A DNA stretch of 44,383 nt from Nitrospira sp. (GTDB taxonomy: Bacteria; Nitrospirota; Nitrospiria; Nitrospirales; Nitrospiraceae), in NCBI GenBank assembly GCA_013140455.1, contig JABFSU010000030.1, forward strand, positions 1 through 44,383, written 5' to 3'. A program made the translations under genes and the position numbers. Positions within the stretch are counted from its first letter, which is position 1, and each line of letters opens with the position of its first letter. This document shows positions 1 to 7,991 of this stretch, one piece after another. A model generated the notes under the pieces. The model saw nothing but the letters and a program-made list of their open reading frames with translations. It was not told the origin of the DNA and made no database searches.

Positions 1-35
1 TTATAACCCTGTTGTGATCTGCTAGAGTTACTATC

Positions 36-3000
36 GTGCGTGCTGATAAGAAAACTCCACTCAAAGCCGACAAGAAAGTTCCGTCCCGTGGTCACAAGCG
101 GGGTGTGATCGGGTACAGCAAGAAGTCCGCCCTTCTCGAAGACGCCATTACCCAAATGAATGCGGGGAAGTATGGGCGGTCGTCAGCCGCGCTGAAAGAA
201 TTGCTGGCGCTCGATCCTTCGAATATGGAGGCGCGCCGGCTATTTGCCACGCTTCATCTTCGATTGGGGAGTCTACTCCCAGCGAGGCAAGCCTTCGAAT
301 CACTGGCGAACGAGGCGCTTGAACGGCAAGACTACTGGCTTGCTGAATCCTTGCTCCGCGAGTATCTCGCAGCCGGTCCCCGGTGTGTACCATTCATTGA
401 AAAATTGGGGGTGGTATACCAGGAAAAGGGAGATGCCCTCGCCGCGTCCGAAGAGTTTGCCAAGGCCATCGACATTCTTATCGAAGATCCTGACCCTGAC
501 CGTCCCGCCTTACCTACTGAACTGTACGCCAAGATTCGGGAGCTAGCTCCGGCTAGTCCTCCTGCGTTTCGTCTCGCATCACTCTTCGATGCGCAGACGG
601 GAGAGTTGATCGCCCGCTCAGCGACTGCGCCGAGCCCTAATCACGAGGAAGTCCCGGCACCGTTTGTAGCGGTTGAATCATTGGAACCCACAGCGTCGAA
701 TCTATCGACCATGCTGGCTGACCCGATCTCCGGCGTCATGCCGTGGGATGACGTGCCTGCGGGTAATTCGGTATTGCCGGCCCAGAGTGCCCAATCTGAG
801 AGTACAGATCAGTTCGCTTCATCGACAGCGGGACCGCTTGAACCCACAGCGGAGTTATCCGTAGCATCGGAGGCTGCTCCGTTTGTGGAGGAGATATCCG
901 TTCCGCAGGACGCTCTTCTTGATCGAGTCCCGGTGGAGTCGAGTTCAAGTCCCTCTCTTCCGATTGCAAGCAGTGAAAGTTCACCTCCGATTGCTCTTCA
1001 CAACGCAGAGACCGCCAGTCTTCCATTAGTGCATGGGGAGATGTCGGGTGCGGCTAGTGCATCGCCGGGTTTGGAGTGGGGTGTGGCCTCTTTGCCAATA
1101 CCGCAAGATTTTGCGAGCACCATTTCGAACGAGACGGCTCGTGTGGCTGAAACGGTGCAACCTCCTCAATCGGATGCGTCCATTACGTTGCCGAGCCCTA
1201 CATCGGATGCTCTTCATGCTCCCTTGCCTTGGGAGCACGTTCAGGAAGCAATTGTTGCGATTCCTCAACCGGATGGGGAATCCCTCTCAGTGGGTTTCCA
1301 GAGCGCAGAGTCTATCTGCTCGGTCTCGCCGGAAATCTCACCAATCAAGGTCGAGTCTTCTGAGGAGTCAGGAGAGAAGCAGAAAGAGGAGTCTTCACTA
1401 TTGGCTGAGATGGGGGCAAGCCTGTCGTTAGCCACAACAGAAGAATGTTCGCCCGATGTGGCTTGGTCGGCACCGGATGTGGCGGCTACTGAGCCAGCGA
1501 GTTCTTATTCACCGGCACCCGAGCCATCCCAGATGATTTCTGCCCTGGGGGAACAGCAGTTGGATGCGTCGGCCGAGTCTGTGTCTTCGCCCATGCCATG
1601 GGAACAGATACAGGAATCTCCTGTTAGTATTGAAGGATTCACTCAGGAGTCCATCGTTCTGGCCGGAGCGACGCCGGAGCCGTTCCCGACTCAACTCCAG
1701 GAAGTTTCTCCCGCTGAAGTCAGCGATCGGGGTATAGCTGAGGCTATCGCGACTTCTCCCGAACTTGGCGGACTAGAGTCGCACGACGCTTTGTCCGTCC
1801 CAACAGGCGCTGAGCCGTCTTCGCCGGAGAGTCTGGCAGCTGGCGAGCCGAGCCCGAAGATCGGTGAGTTTTCGTGGGCCTCAATCTTCAACAGTGCCTG
1901 GAAGTTTGGCTCGTCGTCTCCGGCTCCACACGACTCCCTTCATCATTCATCGCCGGTTGAACCAGCTGAGTTAGCAGAATCAGCCATATCCCAGGGGGCC
2001 GTGGTTACACCTATCCTTCACGAGGAACAGATGCCAGCTGTCTCCTCGGGTGCGATTTCGGAATCGATGCCGATGCCTGGGGATCAGATCCAGGATGCGC
2101 CTGTTACGATTTCATTAGCTGATAGTGTCCCGAGCGCACCAGGTGAGTTTCTGGATGAGTGTACGGTTGTGCCTGTCGAGCTTTCTGATGAAGTAGTCGC
2201 TCCGGAAGTGTCAGCGGTGGCCCCCGTTTTTAAGGATGAACAGACGGACGTGGTCGTTTCTGGGGAGATTTCAGAATCAATGCCCGCTTCCGTCAGTCTG
2301 GCAGAAGCGGCAGTCTTGCCGATGCCTGGAGAGCAGGTTCAGGATACGCCTGTTTCGATCTCGTCAGCTGACATTGCTATGAGTTCAGCCGACCCACTGG
2401 TGAAGCCTCCGGCGATGCCGGTTGCGCCCATCGAGATTCTTGACGAAGCAGTCGCTCGGGACGCCCCGCAAGTCACTGTTCCTGTCGAAGCCTCGGCTGT
2501 ACCGGCGAATGCTCTCATCGAAGAACCCCAGTCTCTTGAGGCTGCTAAAGTTCAGTCGGTGGAGGCTTCGTTCCGTTTCAAGGATTCCTCTCGTGCCGGA
2601 GAGGAGTCGACAGCAATTGGTGAGGTGCTTCAGGCGCAACATCCGACGGTATCAGCTGAACCGCCGGCTGACTCACAACCGGCTGTGAGCTCGTTACTGG
2701 CCGATGACCGTTCACCGGTTCATTCCGAGGAGTTTCGAATAGCGCTTCCGGTCGAGCCGGCGCCTGTTGCCCAAGAATCGGTCAAGCTGGACGCGCCGGT
2801 TTCGAGTGCAGAGCCGGCTCTTGCACCCTCTCCAGAATCTGTTCCGCCAGTGTTGCCGCACGAGTTGTTACCGGTCCTACAGACGTTGGTTGACCAACTG
2901 TCAGTGGTGACCAAGACGATCCCTGCAATTTCTGCTGAGACGAAATCCTCTGAGCTCGTTGCTCGCAACCAAGAGGTCGTTCCGGAGGCCGCATCCTTAC

Positions 3001-4976
3001 GAGAGCCATCAAAGACGCCGAGTTCCGCGGAGCTTGCTGCGAACCCCTCATCAGCGCAGATGCCTCCGACTGAAGGGGGGCCCCCATCGCAGTGGAAGAC
3101 CGGCGATGTGGCGGTTCACACTCATCGCCCTTCGGCCAAGAAGCGAAAACATTCGATCGAGCCAACCTCCGAGACACCGGCCGTCATCCCACCAGTTGAC
3201 GATTCATCGGCAGCTCCCGTTGATTCGTTACCTCATCCGGCTTCGACGATCATCGAGACAGCGGTGCCGGCTACTCCAGCCGTTCAGGATAAAGAGGAGT
3301 GGATCCGAACCGGTGAGGCCATTCGGTTCATCGATCCGGTTGTAGCCGAGCCTGTCCATCTGATGCCGCCACCTCCTTCTGCGTCGCATGACGAAGGGCC
3401 GATGGTTTCTGCAACGTCTGCGGCTGCGTCGGCCGTCGATGTGCTCTTTCAGTCATCGGGGCGTCATACGCGAACCCAGACGATTGAGCGAACGGCTGCT
3501 CCCAAACCACGTCCACGGTTGAGCGCGAAGCTGGCACGCGTCCGCATTAGTCTGTCGGTGTTCATCGGTTCATGCTTCTCGACGACGCGTGCGCTGATTA
3601 TGTCGATCGTAGGGCTTGCGGTGTTGTGTGTGGCGATGTTGGCCGTGGCGATAGGAGCGGTGGGTCTGACGTGGCTGGTGATGGAAGAGAAGCCGAGTCC
3701 GGCGTTCCACAGTCTGACGATGCCACCTCAACGCGCCATGATGGATTCCGGAAAAAACGGATACCTGCTGTTGCTTGGATTCGAGGCGGATGCGACGGCG
3801 GACCCGGTTCAGGCGGGGTACGAACGAAAGCCGGATGCCAAGGATAGAGGGATGGCGGCGGTCTGCCATGGTGAAAATGAGGGCATGGCCGGAGCCAATC
3901 AGAAGAACGCGTCTGCGAGTGTGGCACAGGATTGGTACGGGTCGGCGGATCCCGCTGGGCAGTTCAAGGCCCAAGCGGACAGCCTGAAAGGCTGGACGAG
4001 TCAGGCGACGGTGTCCCTCGTCCGTTACCGGCAATGGCTCAAGATGTCGTTTGAGGATTGGGGACATGGTCAGGCGGTGGCCCCACCTTGTGCGGCGATT
4101 CTCTTTGCGCATCGGCTGCATGTGGCGGAAGGTTTTAGTCAAGGGGCTAATCCTGAGGCTGGAGTTGAACGACTGGAAGGTGATATGGAAGCCTGGCGGA
4201 CCACGCTGGGCCAGGCGAAGACCCTCCCGATCAAGGCGATGGCGCTGCAAGCGATCAACGATGATATCGCGGTTGCCTCAGGGCTGCTGGTCAAGCCGGA
4301 CTTCGATGGTAAGGCTCTCTCTCGGATTACCAAGATGCTTCGCCCGCTCGATCCGGTTGAGTCGTCGATGCGTTGGCCGATGCAGAGTCAGCTGGTCTTG
4401 GCGACCAAGTCGTATGAGGCTCAACTCGATGCTGACCGGGGTGAGGACATCCCGCTCCATGTCAGCGTGGCCAGCATGCTTCCGCTGCCGAAACAACGAC
4501 GATTCAACGACTACGCTGAATACTACGAATCGTCTTATAAGGCCGCCGGAGAAGGTCGGTATAGTGCCATGCCAAAGCGCTCCACGTATATCAAGCATCC
4601 GGCGAACGGTGTCATGGACTATCTGACCAATCCGATTGAAAACATCATCGGTATTGATCCGCTTCCGGCATGGGATCACTACAACGGCTTGGTTATCGAT
4701 ACCGATGCGCGGCTCCGTCTCGCGAGTCTGCAAGCCTGGTTGCGACGTGGTCCGCAGGATGCCGATCTGCTGGCGCGGATCGCCAAAGCCGGTCAACGCT
4801 TCTATGATCCCTATACGGGCCTCCCGATGTTGGTCAATCTCAGGAGAGGGGTCATGTATAGCGTGGGTCATGATGGCAAGGACCAGGATGCGGATCCTCA
4901 GCAGGATGTCGTCGTGTCAATTCCCCTCAATCAACCTGCGTCAGTTATTGCCAAGCCTGTTCCGAAGTCGAAGTAA
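36..4976 (+). CDS. Giant TPR, low-complexity, single-pass membrane protein
   Basis: Function unknown; 1646 residues. Residues about 30-180 are helical with TPR-like pairs (for example ALKELLALDPSN and GDALAASEEFAKAI). Residues about 185-1160 are a very long Ser/Pro/Ala/Glu/Val-rich stretch, presumably disordered, carrying degenerate repeats built round M-P-W/G-E-Q-I-Q-E/D-x-P-V-S-I. One membrane segment lies near 1186-1215, followed by a folded C-terminal part of about 430 residues. The extreme C-terminus has a YDPYTGLP motif and a YSVGHDGKDQDADPQQD motif, a 'system-in-order' ending I associate with Planctomycete and Nitrospira envelope proteins. By topology the TPR and disordered part would be cytoplasmic and the C-terminal domain periplasmic. 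The GTG at 36 is the first start after an in-frame stop at 15-17; no strong ribosome site is visible. The layout resembles FimV/TPR scaffold proteins, but I see no LysM or FimV core. Confidence 0.75.
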   Translation: MRADKKTPLKADKKVPSRGHKRGVIGYSKKSALLEDAITQMNAGKYGRSSAALKELLALDPSNMEARRLFATLHLRLGSLLPARQAFESLANEALERQDYWLAESLLREYLAAGPRCVPFIEKLGVVYQEKGDALAASEEFAKAIDILIEDPDPDRPALPTELYAKIRELAPASPPAFRLASLFDAQTGELIARSATAPSPNHEEVPAPFVAVESLEPTASNLSTMLADPISGVMPWDDVPAGNSVLPAQSAQSESTDQFASSTAGPLEPTAELSVASEAAPFVEEISVPQDALLDRVPVESSSSPSLPIASSESSPPIALHNAETASLPLVHGEMSGAASASPGLEWGVASLPIPQDFASTISNETARVAETVQPPQSDASITLPSPTSDALHAPLPWEHVQEAIVAIPQPDGESLSVGFQSAESICSVSPEISPIKVESSEESGEKQKEESSLLAEMGASLSLATTEECSPDVAWSAPDVAATEPASSYSPAPEPSQMISALGEQQLDASAESVSSPMPWEQIQESPVSIEGFTQESIVLAGATPEPFPTQLQEVSPAEVSDRGIAEAIATSPELGGLESHDALSVPTGAEPSSPESLAAGEPSPKIGEFSWASIFNSAWKFGSSSPAPHDSLHHSSPVEPAELAESAISQGAVVTPILHEEQMPAVSSGAISESMPMPGDQIQDAPVTISLADSVPSAPGEFLDECTVVPVELSDEVVAPEVSAVAPVFKDEQTDVVVSGEISESMPASVSLAEAAVLPMPGEQVQDTPVSISSADIAMSSADPLVKPPAMPVAPIEILDEAVARDAPQVTVPVEASAVPANALIEEPQSLEAAKVQSVEASFRFKDSSRAGEESTAIGEVLQAQHPTVSAEPPADSQPAVSSLLADDRSPVHSEEFRIALPVEPAPVAQESVKLDAPVSSAEPALAPSPESVPPVLPHELLPVLQTLVDQLSVVTKTIPAISAETKSSELVARNQEVVPEAASLREPSKTPSSAELAANPSSAQMPPTEGGPPSQWKTGDVAVHTHRPSAKKRKHSIEPTSETPAVIPPVDDSSAAPVDSLPHPASTIIETAVPATPAVQDKEEWIRTGEAIRFIDPVVAEPVHLMPPPPSASHDEGPMVSATSAAASAVDVLFQSSGRHTRTQTIERTAAPKPRPRLSAKLARVRISLSVFIGSCFSTTRALIMSIVGLAVLCVAMLAVAIGAVGLTWLVMEEKPSPAFHSLTMPPQRAMMDSGKNGYLLLLGFEADATADPVQAGYERKPDAKDRGMAAVCHGENEGMAGANQKNASASVAQDWYGSADPAGQFKAQADSLKGWTSQATVSLVRYRQWLKMSFEDWGHGQAVAPPCAAILFAHRLHVAEGFSQGANPEAGVERLEGDMEAWRTTLGQAKTLPIKAMALQAINDDIAVASGLLVKPDFDGKALSRITKMLRPLDPVESSMRWPMQSQLVLATKSYEAQLDADRGEDIPLHVSVASMLPLPKQRRFNDYAEYYESSYKAAGEGRYSAMPKRSTYIKHPANGVMDYLTNPIENIIGIDPLPAWDHYNGLVIDTDARLRLASLQAWLRRGPQDADLLARIAKAGQRFYDPYTGLPMLVNLRRGVMYSVGHDGKDQDADPQQDVVVSIPLNQPASVIAKPVPKSK

Positions 4977-5207
4977 TCTCGCCGGGTTCCCGTATCACCG
5001 CACAGTCGAAACCCTGTTGACTGCCACGTTGACGTCGCAAGTCGGTGTCAACCCCTGGCTTCTCAAGGCGTTTAAAATGAGTAGGCGGTTCTCTCGGACT
5101 AGGAGTCGAGTGGAGCCCATATGTCTTGACCTGGGGAGCAGATCTCATGACAATCAGCCGTACGGCGCAGGATCGTGTTCCGTCAGCATCGAGGTGAGGA
5201 GCTGCGA

Positions 5208-5819
5208 ATGGCACTCTCTCGTAGCCTGACACCGGCCCACAGCGGGCAATGCTATTTCGGTGGGAGGATCTCGACTCTGGAGGAGACACGGGCGCTTGAT
5301 CGATTTTTAGCCGGGGTCGAACGCCGCGCGTTTCGGATGGCGCAGATCGCCACGGGACACGATGACGAGGCGCTCGATCTTGTGCAGGAGGCCATGCTCA
5401 AGCTGGTCGAGCGGTATGGTACGCGCGGCGAAGCCGAATGGGGGCCGCTGTTTCATCGGATTTTGCAATCCAAGATTCGCGATTGGTATCGTCGGACAAA
5501 AGTCCGGTCCCGCTGGCGTCTCTGGCTTGGCCGCGATGAGGACGGCGAGGAAGCCGGCGATCCATTGGACACGATCGCTGATACGACGACTCCGACGGCA
5601 GACCACCAACTGAAGATCAAAGAGGCTTCGGCGGCGCTTGATGCGGCATTGCGAACGCTGCCTCTTCGACAGCAGCAAGCGTTCTTACTGCGGGCCTGGG
5701 AAGAACTGGATGTGGCGCAAACCGCGGCGGCGATGGGCTGTTCTGAGGGGAGTGTGAAGACGCACTATTTTCGTGCCATTCACACGCTTCGAACGCGATT
5801 AGGAAATCATTGGCCATGA
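5208..5819 (+). CDS. ECF-family RNA polymerase sigma factor
   Basis: A sigma-70 family extracytoplasmic-function sigma factor of 203 residues. Region 2 is seen in the DEALDLVQEAMLKLVERYG segment and the following W-x-x-x-x-F-H-R-I-L-Q-S-K-I-R-D-W-Y-R-R core-binding/-10 helix. Region 4 is seen in LPLRQQQAFLLRAWEELDVA followed by the helix-turn-helix GCSEGSVKTHYFRA. I start it at ATG 5208, where AGGAG (5197-5201) sits 6 bases upstream; an upstream GTG at 5175 is in frame but has no such site. Its stop overlaps the next start as ATGA, so it is translationally coupled to a DUF3619-like membrane protein that may be its regulator. In Betaproteobacteria the order sigma factor, DUF3619, DUF3106 recurs; this window has the same order. 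The signal it responds to is not known. Confidence 0.92.
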   Translation: MALSRSLTPAHSGQCYFGGRISTLEETRALDRFLAGVERRAFRMAQIATGHDDEALDLVQEAMLKLVERYGTRGEAEWGPLFHRILQSKIRDWYRRTKVRSRWRLWLGRDEDGEEAGDPLDTIADTTTPTADHQLKIKEASAALDAALRTLPLRQQQAFLLRAWEELDVAQTAAAMGCSEGSVKTHYFRAIHTLRTRLGNHWP

Positions 5820-6169
5820 GTCAGGATCTGCATCAAGACGATCGGGAATTTGTCGGCCGCGCCAAACGGGTGCTGGATCGCTCGGCGGGCGAGATAGATC
5901 AGCCCAGTACCTTGCGTCTACAGCGCGGGCGTCTTGCGGCGCTCGAGAGCCGGCCCCGTCGGTCATCCTGGATTGCGTGGGCTTCGGGGTTCGCCGTTGC
6001 CTCGGTGGCGGCTCTGGCGTTGTATCTGTGGGTGCCGCTGCCGATCCCTCAGCAGTATGTGGCCGTGCCATTGGATGATTTCGAGCTTGTTACATCTGTT
6101 GAGAATGTCGAGCTAGCCGAAGATCTCGAATTTTTTCATTGGCTGGCCGATGTTGACCAGGCAGGGTAG
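5816..6169 (+). CDS. DUF3619-like single-pass membrane protein, possible anti-sigma factor
   Basis: A 117-residue protein with a charged cytoplasmic N-terminus (LDRSAGEIDQPSTLRLQRGR resembles the DUF3619 signature), one membrane helix near residues 60-78 (WIAWASGFAVASVAALALYLW) and an acidic 35-residue periplasmic tail. Small size, one transmembrane helix and four-base ATGA coupling to the ECF sigma gene are what one expects of an anti-sigma factor, but no zinc-binding H-x3-C-x2-C motif is present, so the role is inferred from context only. A TTG six bases upstream could also start it; ATG 5816 is preferred because of the overlap. The 3' end overlaps the following gene by 20 bases. Confidence 0.75.
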   Translation: MSQDLHQDDREFVGRAKRVLDRSAGEIDQPSTLRLQRGRLAALESRPRRSSWIAWASGFAVASVAALALYLWVPLPIPQQYVAVPLDDFELVTSVENVELAEDLEFFHWLADVDQAG

Positions 6170-6488
6170 CGGACATACGTGTCTAGCCTGGATGTGTTGC
6201 GCGCTGCTGGGGACGGCAGTATCGGCGGCTGCCGCGCCGCCTGAGGCCACGCAGGCTCCGGATGCCGACTTCCTGGAATTTTTAGGAAACTGGCATATGG
6301 GCGATGGCCGATGGGTCGATCCCTTTCATGCTGCTGACTTGTCGGGTACCGAGACGGTGACTCCCCAAAAGGACCAGCGATCCGGGCCGACTCAAGAAAC
6401 GCCGCGAACGAATCGACGGGAAACCCGTGAAGGGTCTGATCAGCAAAATGCTCGTCCAATCGATCCCATGCGAGAGATGAAGCGATGA
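6150..6488 (+). CDS. Small exported protein of the ECF-sigma operon
   Basis: No family recognised with certainty; 112 residues. The N-terminus is a probable signal peptide (hydrophobic CLAWMCCALLGTAVSAAAA, residues about 12-30). The only conserved-looking block is DADFLEFLGNWHMGDGRWVDP; the rest is polar, basic and probably disordered. Proteins with a similar FLEFLG-W block sit between the DUF3619 and DUF3106 genes in proteobacterial versions of this operon, as far as I remember, which supports a real gene. It overlaps its upstream neighbour by 20 bases and its downstream neighbour by ATGA at 6485-6488. It is likely periplasmic and co-expressed with the sigma factor. Confidence 0.65.
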   Translation: MLTRQGSGHTCLAWMCCALLGTAVSAAAAPPEATQAPDADFLEFLGNWHMGDGRWVDPFHAADLSGTETVTPQKDQRSGPTQETPRTNRRETREGSDQQNARPIDPMREMKR

Positions 6489-7015
6489 TGGGACTTGTAC
6501 TCAATATTGTTCTGCTGTTTGGATGGAGCCTTGCGGCATGGGCCCAGGCTGAGGCCCAAGGTGTGCCGTGGAGTCAGCTGAATCAGCAGGAGCAACAGCT
6601 GTTGCAGAAATTCAATCAGAACTGGGATCAGCTGCCGGCGGATCGTCAGGAACGCTTGCGCAACGGCGCGCGACAGTGGTCGAACATGAATCCTGATGAA
6701 CGGACCGAGGCGCGGCAGCGGTTCCAGGAGTGGCGGCAGATGTCCCCGGACGATCAACAGCGATTGCGAGACCGGTTCCAGCGATTTCGCGAGTTGCCGC
6801 CAGAAAAGCGCGAGGCCATTCGCAACGCGCGGCAGTGGTTTCGGTCGTTGCCGCCTGAAGAGCGTCATGAAATGCGCCAGCGCTGGAAGAATATGACGCC
6901 CGATGAACGGCGCACGCTTCGCCGGCAGTTCAAAAAAAACTTCGAGGCCGACGGGTCTGCTCCGCAGTCGAATCAGTTCCCGCACCGCGACCGGCCTTTC
7001 CGTCCGAACCGCTAA
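6485..7015 (+). CDS. DUF3106 domain protein, periplasmic, repeat-rich
   Basis: A 176-residue exported protein (signal peptide, residues 1-23, ending near AWAQAEA). The mature part is six tandem helical units of 17-20 residues, each with the pattern M/L-x-P-x-E/D-E/D-R-x-x-x-R-x-R-x-x-x-W/F, for example MNPDERTEARQRFQEW, MSPDDQQRLRDRFQRF and LPPEERHEMRQRWKN. This is the DUF3106 signature. The units are rich in Arg, Glu and Gln and should form a string of amphipathic helices, loosely recalling the LTxxQ periplasmic stress proteins (Spy/CpxP), although homology is not established. It is the last gene of the ECF operon and the best candidate for the operon's effector. Start ATG 6485 overlaps the previous stop; ATG 6488 directly after is an alternative. 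Confidence 0.88.
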   Translation: MMGLVLNIVLLFGWSLAAWAQAEAQGVPWSQLNQQEQQLLQKFNQNWDQLPADRQERLRNGARQWSNMNPDERTEARQRFQEWRQMSPDDQQRLRDRFQRFRELPPEKREAIRNARQWFRSLPPEERHEMRQRWKNMTPDERRTLRRQFKKNFEADGSAPQSNQFPHRDRPFRPNR

Positions 7016-7128
7016 GCGATTCCTGATGCGTGCTTGACAGTGTCGCACGCATTCCACAGAATCACCTGGGTGTGAGTCTTGTGTCTGGAACACGTCCAGA
7101 CTGCGCGTCTATTTCAGGAGATCAACCG

Positions 7129-7812
7129 ATGAAAAGCGAAATTCTCTATCCGGGGGCGTTTCCGATGGTGCGGGTTGAGTTGGCGTCCGGGGAGCACATC
7201 AAAGCCGAGTCAGGTGCCATGGTAGGCTCATCGCCGACCGTGGATGTTGAAAGCAAGATGGAGGGCGGATTTCTCGGGGCGCTCTCGCGGAAGCTTTTGA
7301 CGGGAGAGAAATTCTTCTTCCAGACGTTGCGGGCCAGTCGCGGGCCGGGCGAAGTGCTGCTGGCGCCGACGGTGCCGGGCGAAATCGTCATTCTGGAACT
7401 CGATGGTGTGAACGAATATATGGTGCAGAAGGATGGATTTCTGGCGGGCGCCGAAGGCATCAACATCGAAAGCAAGATGCAGAATCTCAGCCGCGGATTG
7501 CTCGGCGGCGAAGGGTTTTTCATCCTGAAGATCGGCGGGAAGGGCATGCTGGTGCTGAACAGTTTCGGGGCGGTTCATAAAATCGAACTCAAGCCGGATC
7601 AGGAATACATCGTGGACAACAGCCACCTCGTGGCCTGGTCTGCGACCACGTCGTACAACATCGAGAAAGCCGCTTCTGGTTGGGTTGCCAGCTTCACCTC
7701 CGGCGAAGGGCTGGTTTGCCGTTTCCGTGGACCGGGGATTGTGTATATCCAGAGCCGCAACCCGGGCAGCTTTGGGGCGTGGATCAGACAATTCATCCCG
7801 GTGTCGGAATAA
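7129..7812 (+). CDS. AIM24/TIGR00266 family protein
   Basis: A 227-residue protein of the AIM24 (TIGR00266) family, whose biochemical role in bacteria is unknown; the yeast member is mitochondrial. The chain is glycine-rich and beta-strand-rich, with an internal repeat: V-E-S-K-M-E-G-G-F-L-G-A-L-S-R in the first half and I-E-S-K-M-Q-N-L-S-R-G-L-L-G-G-E in the second, the pseudo-symmetry expected of this fold. No signal peptide or membrane segment is seen. Start ATG 7129 is chosen because AGGAG (7116-7120) lies 8 bases upstream and the family begins with a similar M-x-x-E-I-x-Y-P-G; an upstream GTG at 7030 would add 33 residues of no homology. The stop codon directly abuts a palindromic repeat element. 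Confidence 0.88.
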   Translation: MKSEILYPGAFPMVRVELASGEHIKAESGAMVGSSPTVDVESKMEGGFLGALSRKLLTGEKFFFQTLRASRGPGEVLLAPTVPGEIVILELDGVNEYMVQKDGFLAGAEGINIESKMQNLSRGLLGGEGFFILKIGGKGMLVLNSFGAVHKIELKPDQEYIVDNSHLVAWSATTSYNIEKAASGWVASFTSGEGLVCRFRGPGIVYIQSRNPGSFGAWIRQFIPVSE

Positions 7813-7981
7813 CCGGCTGCTGAAAATGGCCTCCAACTTCGTTCTCGGCTCGCCGAAATCCTCAACGTACCCCGCACGAGGAACGAGCTGTCTTGGCAGC
7901 TCGGGGTGGGCGGGTGGAAACAGTCACGCCTCCGGTTTCCGCTCGCCTGCGGCCTCGTTCGAGACTATTTTGAGCAGCCGG
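7813..7981 (+). repeat. Palindromic intergenic repeat, copy 1 (MITE-like)
   Basis: A 169-bp element bounded by imperfect terminal inverted repeats, CCGGCTGCTGAAAAT (7813-7827) and its complement (7967-7981), matching at 14 of 15 positions. The left half is about 80% identical by eye to the element at 23622-23747 (shared GGCCTCC, CTTCGTTCTCG and CCTCAACGTACCCC blocks) and the right half shares CTGCGGCCT. The middle holds extra hairpins (GAGCTG/CAGCTC, GGAAAC/GTTTCC). It begins at the base after the AIM24-family stop and ends 10 bases before the M48 protease start, so it supplies nearly the whole intergenic space. It has no coding capacity; it could act as a transcript-stabilising or terminating structure, or be a non-autonomous mobile element. 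Confidence 0.8.
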
Positions 7982-7991
7982 ATAAATTCTA

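Noticed and set aside
3570..4250. A 226-codon minus-strand frame within the giant protein gene
   Set aside because: Composition is Arg/His-rich as expected of antisense of a GC-rich gene; no domain, no start context.
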